DNA of 64,000 nt from Thermostichus lividus PCC 6715. Its GTDB lineage: Bacteria > Cyanobacteriota > Cyanobacteriia > Thermosynechococcales > Thermosynechococcaceae. Below the pieces are notes generated by a model, which made no database searches, was not told the DNA's origin, and saw only the letters and a list, made by a program, of their open reading frames with translations. How positions within the stretch are numbered: the stretch's first letter is position 1; every line of letters starts with the position of its first letter. Positions 37,307-46,304 of this stretch are shown here, piece after piece. The translations under genes were made by a program, and so were the position numbers. The stretch lies in assembly GCF_002754935.1 (NCBI RefSeq), contig NZ_CP018092.1, positions 1,736,001-1,800,000 on the forward strand, read 5' to 3'.

Positions 37307-38710
37307 ATGAGTCGCGGCACCCTCTTTGATAAAGTTTGGCAGCAGCACACGGTGGGCACCTTACCCTCGGGGCAGACCCAGTTGTTTATCGGCCTGCACC
37401 TCATCCACGAGGTCACCAGCCCCCAAGCCTTTGCCATGCTGCGGGAGCGAGGATTAAAGGTGTTGTACCCCCAGCGGACGGTGGCAACGGTGGATCACAT
37501 TGTGCCGACGGACAGCCTCGCACGACCGTTGCAGGACGCCCTAGCAGAGGAGATGCTCCAAGCCCTTGAGGCCAACTGCCGCGAGCACGGCATTCCCTTT
37601 TTTGGCATTGGCTCCGGGCGGCAGGGGATTGTGCATGTGATTGCCCCAGAGCAGGGGTTGACCCAGCCGGGGATGACCATTGCCTGCGGGGATAGCCACA
37701 CCTCAACCCACGGTGCCTTTGGGGCGATCGCCTTCGGTATTGGCACCAGTCAAGTTCGTGATGTGTTAGCCACCCAAACCTTGGCACTGAATAAGCTCAA
37801 GGTGCGCAAGGTGGAGGTCAACGGCACCCTCGCGCCTGGGGTGTATGCTAAAGATGTCATTTTGCACCTGATCCGTCACCTAGGCGTCAATGGTGGGGTA
37901 GGCTATGCCTACGAGTTTGCTGGCACCACCGTTGCCCAAATGTCGATGGAAGAGCGGATGACCGTCTGTAATATGGCCATTGAGGGGGGGGCGCGCTGCG
38001 GCTATATCAATCCCGATGAAACCACGTTTGCCTATCTCAAGGGTCGTCCCTTTGCCCCCCAAGGGGAGGCTTGGGAGACAGCGGTAGCGTGGTGGCGATC
38101 GCTGCGCACTGAGGTGGATGCCGAGTACGATGATGTGGTGGTCTTTGATGCAGCCACCATTGCCCCAACCGTCACTTGGGGGATTACTCCAGGGCAGGGG
38201 GTTGCTGTGGACGAAACCTTACCCAGCTTAGAGATGCTGCCGGAGTCAGAGCGAGGCATTGCCCAAGAAGCCTATGATTATATGGGTTTACAGCCCGGTC
38301 AGCCTATCCGTGGCACCAAAGTCGATGTCTGTTTTATTGGCAGTTGTACCAATGGTCGGATCAGCGATCTGCGGGAAGCCGCCAAAGTCCTAGAAGGACG
38401 CAAAGTCAAGCCCGGGGTCAAGGCCTTTGTGGTGCCCGGTTCTGAGCGCGTCAAAGCCCAAGCGGAAGCTGAGGGGCTAGATACCATCTTTGAAGCAGCA
38501 GGGTTTGAATGGCGTAATCCCGGCTGCTCGATGTGTTTGGCCATGAACCCCGATAAACTCCAAGGCCGGCAAGTGAGTGCCTCTTCCTCAAACCGTAACT
38601 TCAAGGGGCGGCAAGGCTCAGCCGCAGGGCGAACACTCTTGATGAGTCCCGCGATGGTGGCAGCAGCGGCAATTACTGGGGAAGTCACCGATGTGCGCCA
38701 ATTTCTCTAG
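37307..38710 (+). CDS. leuC: 3-isopropylmalate dehydratase large subunit
   Basis: Isomerises 2- to 3-isopropylmalate in leucine synthesis together with LeuD, which is not nearby. A 467-residue aconitase-family protein starting [19 protein letters not shown]. The three cysteines that bind the 4Fe-4S cluster are in GSCTNGR and [11 protein letters not shown]. Other family segments are [26 protein letters not shown] and [12 protein letters not shown]. It is divergent from tal across 151 bp that hold both promoters. It is followed on the same strand by a phasin-like gene, FKBP and radA with short gaps. Confidence 0.94.
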   Translation: MSRGTLFDKVWQQHTVGTLPSGQTQLFIGLHLIHEVTSPQAFAMLRERGLKVLYPQRTVATVDHIVPTDSLARPLQDALAEEMLQALEANCREHGIPFFGIGSGRQGIVHVIAPEQGLTQPGMTIACGDSHTSTHGAFGAIAFGIGTSQVRDVLATQTLALNKLKVRKVEVNGTLAPGVYAKDVILHLIRHLGVNGGVGYAYEFAGTTVAQMSMEERMTVCNMAIEGGARCGYINPDETTFAYLKGRPFAPQGEAWETAVAWWRSLRTEVDAEYDDVVVFDAATIAPTVTWGITPGQGVAVDETLPSLEMLPESERGIAQEAYDYMGLQPGQPIRGTKVDVCFIGSCTNGRISDLREAAKVLEGRKVKPGVKAFVVPGSERVKAQAEAEGLDTIFEAAGFEWRNPGCSMCLAMNPDKLQGRQVSASSSNRNFKGRQGSAAGRTLLMSPAMVAAAAITGEVTDVRQFL

Positions 38711-38752
38711 GGGCAATGGCACAATACAGTATAGGCGTTGTCTGCGTGCCCC

Positions 38753-39073
38753 ATGAACCAACAAAATTTGCTTCAGCAATTGCTTCTCATCGGTGTTGGC
38801 ACCACCTCCTTGGTGGCAGAAAAGTTACGCCAAGTCAGTGATCAGTGGGTAAAGGAAGGACGGCTCAATGCCGATCAAGCCAAGGCAATGGTGGATGACG
38901 TCCTCGCTCACCTCAAGGAGGATGCGGCCACCCTAGATGAAGCAGTTCAGCGGCAAACTCGCCAGTTCCTCGAAAGTTTGGGAGTGCCCCAACGGTCTGA
39001 ACTGGATGAACTGCGCGGACGCATTGATCGCCTCGAACGAGATGTTAGGGAGTTAAAAAATCGCTCATGGTAG
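38753..39073 (+). CDS. phasin-like coiled-coil protein
   Basis: A 106-residue helical protein (MNQQNLLQQLLLIGVGTTSLVAEKL, then VDDVLAHLKEDAATLDEAVQRQTRQFLESLGVP, ending in LDELRGRIDRLERDVRELKN). The pattern matches the small phasin/PhaF-type proteins, in which an amphipathic helix is followed by a C-terminal coiled coil. No polyhydroxyalkanoate genes are nearby and the function in this organism is unknown. The start at 38753 is preferred over 38738. Its stop overlaps the start of the FKBP gene by seven bases. Confidence 0.65.
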   Translation: MNQQNLLQQLLLIGVGTTSLVAEKLRQVSDQWVKEGRLNADQAKAMVDDVLAHLKEDAATLDEAVQRQTRQFLESLGVPQRSELDELRGRIDRLERDVRELKNRSW

Positions 39074-39549
39074 TTGTCCATCGTCCCCTGCGCCAACTGC
39101 TCTGTGGTATTGTCCTAGTAGTGGTATGGATGGTGATCGCGTTGCCAGCAATCGCCAGTGTGCCGCTGGAGGCATCAACGGAGGCTGCTGGACTAATGAG
39201 TGATTCTACGGTTGTCACGACCCCCTCGGGGTTACAGTACGAAGATTTAGTGGTGGGGTCGGGGGCACAACCCCAGCCGGGGAATCGGGTCACGGTTCAC
39301 TATACCGGAATGCTCACCAATGGGCGTGTGTTTGATAGCTCTCACGATCGCGGTCAGCCCTTTCAGTTTCAGATTGGTGTGGGGCAAGTGATTAAAGGGT
39401 GGGATGAAGGCGTTGGCTCCATGCAGGTGGGAGGTCGTCGCCGTCTCATTATTCCGCCAGACCTCGGCTATGGTGCGCGCGGTGCCGGAGGTGTGATTCC
39501 CCCCAATGCCACTTTGATTTTTGATGTAGAACTCCTTGGCGTGCAATAG
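39067..39549 (+). CDS. FKBP-type peptidyl-prolyl isomerase, exported
   Basis: A 160-residue protein with an N-terminal hydrophobic signal (LLCGIVLVVVWMVIALPAIAS) and a single FKBP domain: GNRVTVHYTGMLTNGRVFDSS, GQVIKGWDEGVGSMQVGGRRRLIIPPDLGYG, and VIPPNATLIFDVELL. The aromatic active-site residues are in place. It probably folds proteins in the periplasm or thylakoid lumen. The ATG at 39067 is inside the end of the phasin-like gene. The gene radA follows by 12 bp. Confidence 0.88.
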   Translation: MVVVHRPLRQLLCGIVLVVVWMVIALPAIASVPLEASTEAAGLMSDSTVVTTPSGLQYEDLVVGSGAQPQPGNRVTVHYTGMLTNGRVFDSSHDRGQPFQFQIGVGQVIKGWDEGVGSMQVGGRRRLIIPPDLGYGARGAGGVIPPNATLIFDVELLGVQ

Positions 39550-39561
39550 CGCGCAGCTTCC

Positions 39562-40944
39562 ATGCCTAAGGCGAAGGTACTGTACATCTGCCGCGAGTGC
39601 GGTGCCGAATCGCTGCAATATTTTGGTCGCTGTCCCAGTTGTGGTCAGTGGAATACGCTGGATGAGCAGGTGACCTCACCCCTGACGACCGAGTCGGGTA
39701 CTCGGCGATCGCCCCGTCGTAGCCATCTTGCCCAACCCCTTGCGGCCAAACCACTAGCTGCGATTGAGGAGCAGGCGCACCCCCGCTCCCTCTCTGGGTT
39801 TAGCGAACTGGATCGTGTCTTGGGGGGGGGCATTGTTGTGGGTTCCTTAGTGCTGGTGGCGGGTGAACCCGGAATTGGCAAATCGACCCTCTTGCTGCAA
39901 ATGGCGGCTCAGTTAGCCACTCGGCAGCGGGTGCTCTACGTTTGTGCCGAGGAGTCAGGGCAACAGGTAAAGTTGCGATCGCAACGCTTAGCCGTCGCTG
40001 TACCGGAGTCCCTCTACTTGTTGGCAGAGACCGACCTAGAAATTATTCTCCAAGAGCTGGCTCACCTGCAACCGCAGTTAGTCATTATTGACAGTATTCA
40101 AGCGGTGTATTTACCGCAACTGACCGCTGCCCCTGGCTCTGTCTCCCAAGTGCGTGAGGGCACCGCCGCCTTAATGCGCCTCGCTAAGCGGGATCACATC
40201 AGCTTATTTATTGTTGGCCATGTCACCAAGGAAGGGGCGATCGCTGGGCCAAAGGTGTTGGAGCATTTAGTGGATACGGTACTCTACTTTGAGGGCGATC
40301 GCTTTGCCAGCCACCGCCTCGTGCGCGCCGTCAAAAATCGCTTTGGTGCTAGTCAGGAAATTGGTGTTTTTGAAATGGGTGCCCAAGGCTTAGTGGAAGT
40401 CACCAATCCCTCAGCGTTGTTTTTGGGCGATCGCGACCCCGCACCGGGCACCGCAACCATCGTGGCCTGCGAAGGCACCCGCCCCCTCGTCGTCGAACTG
40501 CAAAGCTTGGTCAGCCCCACTAGCTACCCCTCCCCCCGCCGCACTACCACTGGCATTGAATACAATCGCTTCCTGCAAATTTTAGCCGTCCTAGAAAAGC
40601 GCCTTGGGGTTCCCCTCTCTAAGCTTGATGCCTACGTGGCCACCTCAGGGGGCTTAACCGTAGCGGAACCCGCAGCGGATCTGGGCGTTGCCGTTGCAGT
40701 GGTAGCCAGCTTTCGCGATCGCTGGGTGCAGCCCCACACCGTCATCATTGGCGAAGTGGGGTTAGGCGGGCAAGTACGGGCGGTGTCGCAACTTGAGCTA
40801 CGGTTGCGGGAAGCCGCGAAGCTAGGGTTTCGCCGTGCCATTATTCCCCACAGCCAACAGTGTGCGATTGCCGGTCTTGAGATGTGTCCCGTGAGCCGCG
40901 TGGCCGATGCCATTGTTGCTGCTTTGGCAGCCCCTGCGCCCTAA
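39562..40944 (+). CDS. radA: DNA repair protein RadA
   Basis: A RecA-related branch-migration helicase (also called Sms) in recombination repair. A 460-residue protein with all hallmarks: a four-cysteine zinc finger at the N-terminus (CRECGAESLQYFGRCPSCGQW), Walker A GEPGIGKST, the RadA-specific KNRFG in AVKNRFGASQEIGVFEM, and a C-terminal Lon-protease-like domain (YVATSGGLTVAEPAADLGVA, GEVGLGGQVRAV). It sits in the leuC-FKBP-radA run. The convergent M16-like gene ends four bases beyond its stop. Confidence 0.94.
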   Translation: MPKAKVLYICRECGAESLQYFGRCPSCGQWNTLDEQVTSPLTTESGTRRSPRRSHLAQPLAAKPLAAIEEQAHPRSLSGFSELDRVLGGGIVVGSLVLVAGEPGIGKSTLLLQMAAQLATRQRVLYVCAEESGQQVKLRSQRLAVAVPESLYLLAETDLEIILQELAHLQPQLVIIDSIQAVYLPQLTAAPGSVSQVREGTAALMRLAKRDHISLFIVGHVTKEGAIAGPKVLEHLVDTVLYFEGDRFASHRLVRAVKNRFGASQEIGVFEMGAQGLVEVTNPSALFLGDRDPAPGTATIVACEGTRPLVVELQSLVSPTSYPSPRRTTTGIEYNRFLQILAVLEKRLGVPLSKLDAYVATSGGLTVAEPAADLGVAVAVVASFRDRWVQPHTVIIGEVGLGGQVRAVSQLELRLREAAKLGFRRAIIPHSQQCAIAGLEMCPVSRVADAIVAALAAPAP

Positions 40945-40948
40945 AGCC

Positions 40949-42409
40949 CTAAAATAGTCTGAACTCACTGTGGGGCAAGGCTTGAGCCTCCAACTTACGA
41001 CCATTACCGACAATAAGCGTGCGCCAAGTATCTGGCGCGAGGTGTTGTTGCGCCACCCGTTGCACATCCTTGGCAGTAGCCGCTTTCACCGCTTGCTGGT
41101 AACGAAAAATAAAATCCTTAGGGAACCCATAGTACTCGTAGCGGATTAAGCGATTAAGAATTTGCACACTATCGCGAAAATTAAACACAAAGGAGTTCAG
41201 GATCGACTCTTTGGCGTAGGCTAGCTCTGCTGCGGCAATGGGTTCGTGCTGCAGGCGTTCAATTTCCTGTCGCAGTGCCGCTAAAAACGTTGCTGTCGCA
41301 GCAGTCTGCGTTTGACCCACACCGTAGAAAACCCCTTCATAGTCAAATTCTGGGTTCCATGCTGCATAAACGCTGTAGGCCAAGCCTTGGCGCGATCGCA
41401 GTTCGTTAAACAGCCGTCCGCCAAAGCCATTGAGAACCCCATTCAAAACGTAGAGGTGAAAGACATCAGGATCCCTAAGGGTGCCCCCCAACTGACCGGT
41501 GTAAATATAACTTTGGGACAAATGAGGCCGATCAATAACAACCGTTGCGGGGGTGCGATCGACGCTAATCGTTGGCAACGGCGGCAGCGGCGGTAACTGG
41601 GGTGGGTCTTGCCACTTGCCAAAAATACGCTCTACGGTTTGTTTCATCTGGGCAGCATCAAAATCACCCGCAATCCCAAGAATGCAGCGACTGGGGGCAA
41701 GGTACGTTTGATAGAACTGCTGCACATCCTGAGGCTGAATAGCGGCTAAGGTATTGAGCTCCTGAGTGCGGGCATAGGGACTCTCAGCGCCATAGATCAG
41801 CTTATAAAATTCCCGCTCCGCTTGGGCATTGGGTTGATCATTGCGCCGCTCAATCACACCTTGGCGACGACGAATGGCTAACTGGAAGCGCGCCGGTTCC
41901 ACCGCTGGCGCTTGCAGCATTTCCGCCACCAGTGCCAAGAGGCTCTCATGGTGCTCGCGTAAACCATTGAAACTGAGGCGACCCATACTTTTGCCCACCC
42001 CTGCTTCAATCGAGGCGGCGTGATCCTCTAGCCACTGATCAATCTCCGCTGCCCGATGTCGGCGAGTCCCACCCGTCCGCAATAGGTCGCCGCTGACCTC
42101 TGCTAACCCCACTTGCATCGGTGGATCCCAGCGATTTCCAGCCTGAAACAGTAAACTCCCCTGCACGAGTGGCCATTCATGATCTTCAAGGAGATACACC
42201 ACGATGCCATTGCCCAGTCGAAACCGCTCAGTGGCGGGTAGCTGAATCTCTGGCAGGGGCGGCAATACTAGGTCAGTGTAATGTTTAGCCGTCATGGCGC
42301 TAGCTGAGCGTGGCCATAGGAGCATTAGACCCACCACAAGTACAACAAGACAAGCAAACCCCCACCCCTGTCGCTGCCAACGGCGGCACTGGTAGCAGGT
42401 GCGGGACAT
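40949..42409 (-). CDS. M16-family peptidase homologue lacking the zinc motif
   Basis: About 486 residues with a signal peptide or anchor (FACLVVLVVGLMLLWPRSASA) and two M16 domains (FRLGNGIVVYLLEDHEWPLVQGSLLFQAGNRWD; YLAPSRCILGIAGDFDAAQM; GGRLFNELRSRQGLAYSVYAAW). The HxxEH zinc site expected after GNRWD is replaced by GLAEVSGDLLRTGG, so this should be a non-catalytic partner that pairs with an active M16 subunit encoded elsewhere. Starts at 42409, 42421 and 42430 are all possible; none has a clear ribosome site. Confidence 0.8.
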   Translation of the reverse strand: MSRTCYQCRRWQRQGWGFACLVVLVVGLMLLWPRSASAMTAKHYTDLVLPPLPEIQLPATERFRLGNGIVVYLLEDHEWPLVQGSLLFQAGNRWDPPMQVGLAEVSGDLLRTGGTRRHRAAEIDQWLEDHAASIEAGVGKSMGRLSFNGLREHHESLLALVAEMLQAPAVEPARFQLAIRRRQGVIERRNDQPNAQAEREFYKLIYGAESPYARTQELNTLAAIQPQDVQQFYQTYLAPSRCILGIAGDFDAAQMKQTVERIFGKWQDPPQLPPLPPLPTISVDRTPATVVIDRPHLSQSYIYTGQLGGTLRDPDVFHLYVLNGVLNGFGGRLFNELRSRQGLAYSVYAAWNPEFDYEGVFYGVGQTQTAATATFLAALRQEIERLQHEPIAAAELAYAKESILNSFVFNFRDSVQILNRLIRYEYYGFPKDFIFRYQQAVKAATAKDVQRVAQQHLAPDTWRTLIVGNGRKLEAQALPHSEFRLF

Positions 42410-42512
42410 GAATGGGGTCATAGGGAGCAAGCGTTGCCGTGTGAAGAATCATCCACCTATTCTAGAGGGTGACGTGGTGGCCAAAGCGCTACTGAGAAGC
42501 GGCAATATTTTC

Positions 42513-42532
42513 TTGAACAGCATAAAATGCTG
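42513..42532 (+). promoter_or_regulatory. possible promoter with palindrome CAGCAT-AAA-ATGCTG
   Basis: TTGAAC at 42513-42518 can serve as a -35, with AT-rich CTTAAAATAG about 17 bp on. The six-base inverted arms CAGCAT / ATGCTG overlap its edge and fill the spacer, a typical operator position. It would control the FHA-GGDEF-EAL gene about 100 bp downstream. Confidence 0.35.
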
Positions 42533-42628
42533 CCACTTAAAATAGCAGTATAGTGAAGCTAGCCTGCGCTCCTACTGCCATAATTTTGCGAGTTCACTTC
42601 CCGATTGCTACTATTCGAGGCTACTTGC

Positions 42629-45121
42629 GTGACATCTGAGACGCAAAAGTTTCGGCACCTGCTTGTCATTGAGGATCAATCGGGTCGCCGGACGGTGAAT
42701 TTACAAGCCAGCACCTATACCATTGGCCGACATCCCAGTAACAAAATTGTCCTGAAGTCGGCTATGGTGTCGCGCCAGCACGCCGTCTTACTGCGAGTGT
42801 GTGATCCGAGTACAGGCCAGTATTTTTTCCGTTTAATTGATGGGGATTTACAGGGTAAACGGAGTGTCAATGGCATCACCGTCAATGGGATGCCTTGTCA
42901 GTCTCGCATTCTGCAGCATCGGGATTTGATTATTTTTGGCGGGGAGGTGCGGGCACGTTACCATTGCCTTAGCAATCTCTCGGATTCGGACTTTAATCGC
43001 TACACCCATGCCCTTGCGTTTGCCAGTATTCCCGATGGTTATGTTCCCAATGCGGCTAAGACTGCGCTGGTGGAACGCCAAATGTCTCAGTTGAGCGATG
43101 TCCAGCTTTTGCGGCTCTCGTCGTTTCCAGAGTTAAGCCCCTATCCAATTATTGAACTCTCCCCCCATGGTCATATTACCTATGTGAACCCGGCAGCCAT
43201 TAGTGCATTTCCGGATTTAGAGGATACGGGCTTTGGCCATCCATTGTTGGCGTGGATCCAAGAGAACTCACGCTGTGATCAACGCTTTTTTCTGCAAGAG
43301 GTTATCGTGGGCGATCGCACCTATGAAGTAACAGTACACAGCCTGCGGGAAAGTGATCTCATTCGCTGTTATATCACCGACATTACCGAACGTAAGCGAT
43401 CGGAAATGGCGCTGCGCATCAGTGAGGAGCGCTACGCCCTAGCCGCTGAGGGTGCCAATGACGGCCTTTGGGACTGGCACATTGTTGATGCGTCAATGTA
43501 TTACTCGCGCCGCTGGGAGCAATTAGTGGGCGAACCCCCGGGCACCCTCAAACCTACGATTGAAGAGTGGTGGCAGCGGGTGCATCCCGACGATCGGCAG
43601 CGGGTGCAGACGGACATGCAGGAGCATTTGCTGGGGGCGCGCCCCCATTTTGAGTGTGAGTTCCGCATCAAGCATGCAGATGGCAGTTATCGCTGGATGC
43701 GATCGCGGGGTAAAGCCCTGCGTAATGAACAGGGGCAGCCCTACCGGATTGCTGGTTCAATGACCGATGTGACTGAATATCATCTCATCCAAGAGCAAAT
43801 TCTCCACGATGCCCTGCACGATGCAATGACGGGGTTACCCAATCGGGTGTTGATGATGGATCGGTTGGGGCAAGCGCTGATCCAACGCATCCGTCGTCCC
43901 TATAAGCTCTTTGCAGTGCTCTTCTTGGATGTAGATCGCTTTAAGCTGATCAACGACAGTTTGGGGCATTTGGCCGGAGACCAGCTTTTGATTGCAATTG
44001 CGCAACGCTTGCTAGCCTGTGCTCGCGCTGAAGATACAGTGGCCCGCTTGGGAGGAGATGAATTTGCCATTCTGGTTACAGATTTAACGGCACCGGAGCA
44101 GGCCATTGAAATTGCTGAGCGGATTTTATTAGCTCTGGATCGCCCCTTTTTACTCGATGGTCATGAAGTGTTTACAAGCGCCAGTATTGGCATTGCCTTT
44201 CCGAGTGCCGAAAGTTCAACGGCTGAAGACCTGCTGCGGGATGCCGATACAGCAATGTACCGTGCGAAGTCCTTAGGTAAGGCTCGCTACGAAGTATTCA
44301 GCATGGCGATGCGGGCGCAGAATATTGCCCTGATGCAAACGGAGACAGAGCTGCGCCGGGCTGCGGAACGCAATGAATTTTTGGTGTATTACCAGCCGAT
44401 TGTGGATTTAACGTGCCGGTGCATCGTTGGTTTTGAAACCCTCCTGCGTTGGCAGCATCCACAGCGGGGCATTGTCAGCCCGGGTGAGTTTATGACCGTT
44501 GCAGAGGAAACCGGGTTGATTTTACCCATCAGTTGGTGGGTGATGGCCGAGGCCTGTCAGCAAATGCAGCGATGGGCGGTGCAGTTTCCCCAGAGTAGGG
44601 AGTTAACGATTAGTGTGAACTTAACGGGGCGGCATTTTCAGCAGACGAACCTACTCCCCCAGTTAGAAGCGATTCTCAGTGAAACGGGATTTCCGGCTCA
44701 GCGGTTGCGGCTTGAAGTAACGGAGGGGGTCTTAATTGACAATAAGGAGATGGCGATCGCCGCGCTTAAAGAAATCCGTGCCATGGGGATTGGCCTGTAC
44801 ATGGATGATTTTGGTACGGGTTATTCGTCGTTGAGTTATCTGCACCGCTTCCCAATTGATACCCTGAAAATTGACCGTGCCTTTATCTCCCCCCTCGACC
44901 AAGAGGAGCAATCCCTTCGTATCGTACATACCATTATTGCCTTAGCGCAGTCGCTCCAGTTAACGGTGGTGGCAGAGGGGATTGAAACCCAAGGCCAGTA
45001 TCGCGCCCTGCAAACGATGGGCTGTACCTACGGTCAAGGGTATTTCTTTGCGCGCCCGTTACCCGCTGCCAAGGTAGAGGAGTTACTGGCGCAGCAGTCG
45101 CTACAGGTACTTGCCAGTTAA
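42629..45121 (+). CDS. FHA-PAS-GGDEF-EAL cyclic di-GMP protein
   Basis: About 830 residues, soluble. An N-terminal FHA domain (TYTIGRHPSNKIVLKSAMVSRQHAVL, SVNGITVNG) should bind phosphothreonine partners. A PAS segment and a PAS/PAC pair follow (DGLWDWHIVDASMYYSRRW, YRWMRSRGKALRNEQG). The diguanylate cyclase domain has an intact GGDEF at residues 475-479. The phosphodiesterase domain reads ETL (603-605) instead of EAL but keeps the metal-site DDFGTGYSS and the AEGIE motif, so activity is likely. I place the start at the GTG at 42629, nine bases after GAGG; a TTG at 42605 would add eight residues. Confidence 0.9.
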   Translation: MTSETQKFRHLLVIEDQSGRRTVNLQASTYTIGRHPSNKIVLKSAMVSRQHAVLLRVCDPSTGQYFFRLIDGDLQGKRSVNGITVNGMPCQSRILQHRDLIIFGGEVRARYHCLSNLSDSDFNRYTHALAFASIPDGYVPNAAKTALVERQMSQLSDVQLLRLSSFPELSPYPIIELSPHGHITYVNPAAISAFPDLEDTGFGHPLLAWIQENSRCDQRFFLQEVIVGDRTYEVTVHSLRESDLIRCYITDITERKRSEMALRISEERYALAAEGANDGLWDWHIVDASMYYSRRWEQLVGEPPGTLKPTIEEWWQRVHPDDRQRVQTDMQEHLLGARPHFECEFRIKHADGSYRWMRSRGKALRNEQGQPYRIAGSMTDVTEYHLIQEQILHDALHDAMTGLPNRVLMMDRLGQALIQRIRRPYKLFAVLFLDVDRFKLINDSLGHLAGDQLLIAIAQRLLACARAEDTVARLGGDEFAILVTDLTAPEQAIEIAERILLALDRPFLLDGHEVFTSASIGIAFPSAESSTAEDLLRDADTAMYRAKSLGKARYEVFSMAMRAQNIALMQTETELRRAAERNEFLVYYQPIVDLTCRCIVGFETLLRWQHPQRGIVSPGEFMTVAEETGLILPISWWVMAEACQQMQRWAVQFPQSRELTISVNLTGRHFQQTNLLPQLEAILSETGFPAQRLRLEVTEGVLIDNKEMAIAALKEIRAMGIGLYMDDFGTGYSSLSYLHRFPIDTLKIDRAFISPLDQEEQSLRIVHTIIALAQSLQLTVVAEGIETQGQYRALQTMGCTYGQGYFFARPLPAAKVEELLAQQSLQVLAS

Positions 45122-45133
45122 GTTACACCAGCT

Positions 45134-45285
45134 TTGACATGCTCCCCATGCCTAAAGTCAGGGGATGCTTCTAGCCTCACAGCTTAGAATGACTGGTTCA
45201 CCGACAACACTTCAAGCACAGCAGTTTCCTACGTTACCCCAGAGGTTTGTTCCCGTATGCCCTACGGTACAGCAAAAAACTACGA
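45134..45285 (-). mobile_element. tnpB 3'-tail and right end of an IS200/IS605-type element
   Basis: On the minus strand a broken frame reads TVGHTGTN followed by a stop and VVGEPVILSCEARSIP; TVGHTGTN is a hallmark of cyanobacterial TnpB C-termini. It runs into CATCCCCTGACTTTAGGCA, GGGG and the terminal GTCAA, the right-end hairpin shared by these elements and the 3' part of their guide (omega) RNA. The nuclease domain and left end are gone. The rest of the gap up to the MerR promoter holds two copies of GATA(A)CTCGGTTTTT (near 45283 and 45318) and nothing else I can name. Confidence 0.55.
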
Positions 45286-45457
45286 TACTCGGTTTTTATG
45301 GTACTTGCTATCGGTTAGATAACTCGGTTTTTTGAGTGGTTGCATACCTTGCCACTAATACCAGTACGGCACAAAAGAAAATAATTTGGGCCTTATATCC
45401 CCATCGCTAAAGCTATGGGCTTTACGGCGTTCTTCGGTAATTTTGTCCAAAAAACCA

Positions 45458-45489
45458 TTGACCTTATACCTAAGTCTAAGGTGTAGGAT
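45458..45489 (+). promoter_or_regulatory. MerR-type promoter with 20-bp spacer and internal dyad
   Basis: TTGACC (-35) and TAGGAT (-10) are 20 bp apart, too long for unaided polymerase and typical of promoters untwisted by MerR proteins such as ZntR. The spacer holds a 22-bp dyad at 45461-45482 with perfect outer arms ACCTTA / TAAGGT. The merR start is 35 bp downstream, so the regulator would control its own operon, which continues through the thioredoxin, permease and CopZ-like genes. Confidence 0.75.
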
Positions 45490-45523
45490 TGATGCATGGA
45501 ATGGCAACGGAGTATCCGAGCCG

Positions 45524-45946
45524 ATGTTGCAGGTAGGTGAAGTTTCTCGTCAGTTAGGGCTCAATCCTCAGACCCTTTACTTTTACGAACGGATTGGCCT
45601 GATGCCCAGTCCAAAACGAACAGCGGCAGGCTACCGGCTCTATGAGCAGTCAGATCTGGAACGGCTAGCTTTCATTTCCCATGCCAAAGCCTTGGGACTG
45701 AGCCTAGAGGAGATCAGGGAACTGTTGCTGTTACAAGATGGGCGGCAGCTTTCTTGCCAGGAAGTGTATGACCGCCTGCTCAAGAAAGTGCAACACATCG
45801 ACGAGACCATCAGCCAATTGCAAACCCTGAAAGCGCAACTCAAGCCCCTTCTAGATCAATGCCAGCAGAGTTTGACACACCCCTCAACAGGGCAACAGTG
45901 TGTCGTGTTTCAACAACACCCGTTAGTGAGTCCGGCAGAGTCGTGA
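45524..45946 (+). CDS. MerR-family metal/thiol-responsive regulator
   Basis: A 140-residue dimeric activator. The winged helix-turn-helix (MLQVGEVSRQLGLNPQTLYFYERIGLMPSPKRTAAGYRLY) is followed by the long dimerisation helix (EVYDRLLKKVQHIDETISQLQTLKAQL). Cysteines C78, C113 and C126 occupy places close to those of the metal ligands in PbrR, ZntR and MerR, so a soft or divalent metal, or a thiol-reactive compound, is the likely inducer. The start at 45524 matches the family; the upstream in-frame codons would cross the promoter. It is the first gene of the cassette. Confidence 0.85.
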   Translation: MLQVGEVSRQLGLNPQTLYFYERIGLMPSPKRTAAGYRLYEQSDLERLAFISHAKALGLSLEEIRELLLLQDGRQLSCQEVYDRLLKKVQHIDETISQLQTLKAQLKPLLDQCQQSLTHPSTGQQCVVFQQHPLVSPAES

Positions 45947-45983
45947 CCCAACCCACCACTTCAGGATCAGGAGCAATTAAACC

Positions 45984-46223
45984 ATGACACTCAAGGTTGA
46001 AATTTTAGGAACCGGTTGCAAAAAATGTCAGCAGTTAGAGGCGAATGCGAAGGAAGCGATCGCCCATCGCCAGCTAGACGCTGAGATTGCCCACATCACC
46101 GACACGATGGAAATTGTCAAACGGGGGGTGATGAAAACGCCAGCTCTGGTCGTCGATGGCAACGTGCTGAGCCAGGGCAAAGTGCTAGAAGCCAAGGATA
46201 TTGAGGCGCTTTTGCCTGCGTAA
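45984..46223 (+). CDS. small CxxC thioredoxin-fold protein (redox-active disulfide protein 2 type)
   Basis: A 79-residue glutaredoxin-like protein of the Thioredoxin_3 family: MTLKVEILGTGCKKCQQLEANAKEAI with the redox pair C12-KK-C15, the cis-proline in MKTPALVVDGNVLSQGKV, and a closing helix. Such proteins are often encoded next to YraQ/ArsP-type permeases and may reduce or deliver the transported metal(loid). A ribosome site AGGAG lies 11 bases before the ATG, and the gene follows merR by 37 bp. Confidence 0.85.
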   Translation: MTLKVEILGTGCKKCQQLEANAKEAIAHRQLDAEIAHITDTMEIVKRGVMKTPALVVDGNVLSQGKVLEAKDIEALLPA

Positions 46224-46304
46224 CGATTGCAAGTCCACAACGGAGCGACATTTTATCTTCATCGACTCCATGGCTCCCCGATGGTTCGGATAGGAGGGTC
46301 GTTT

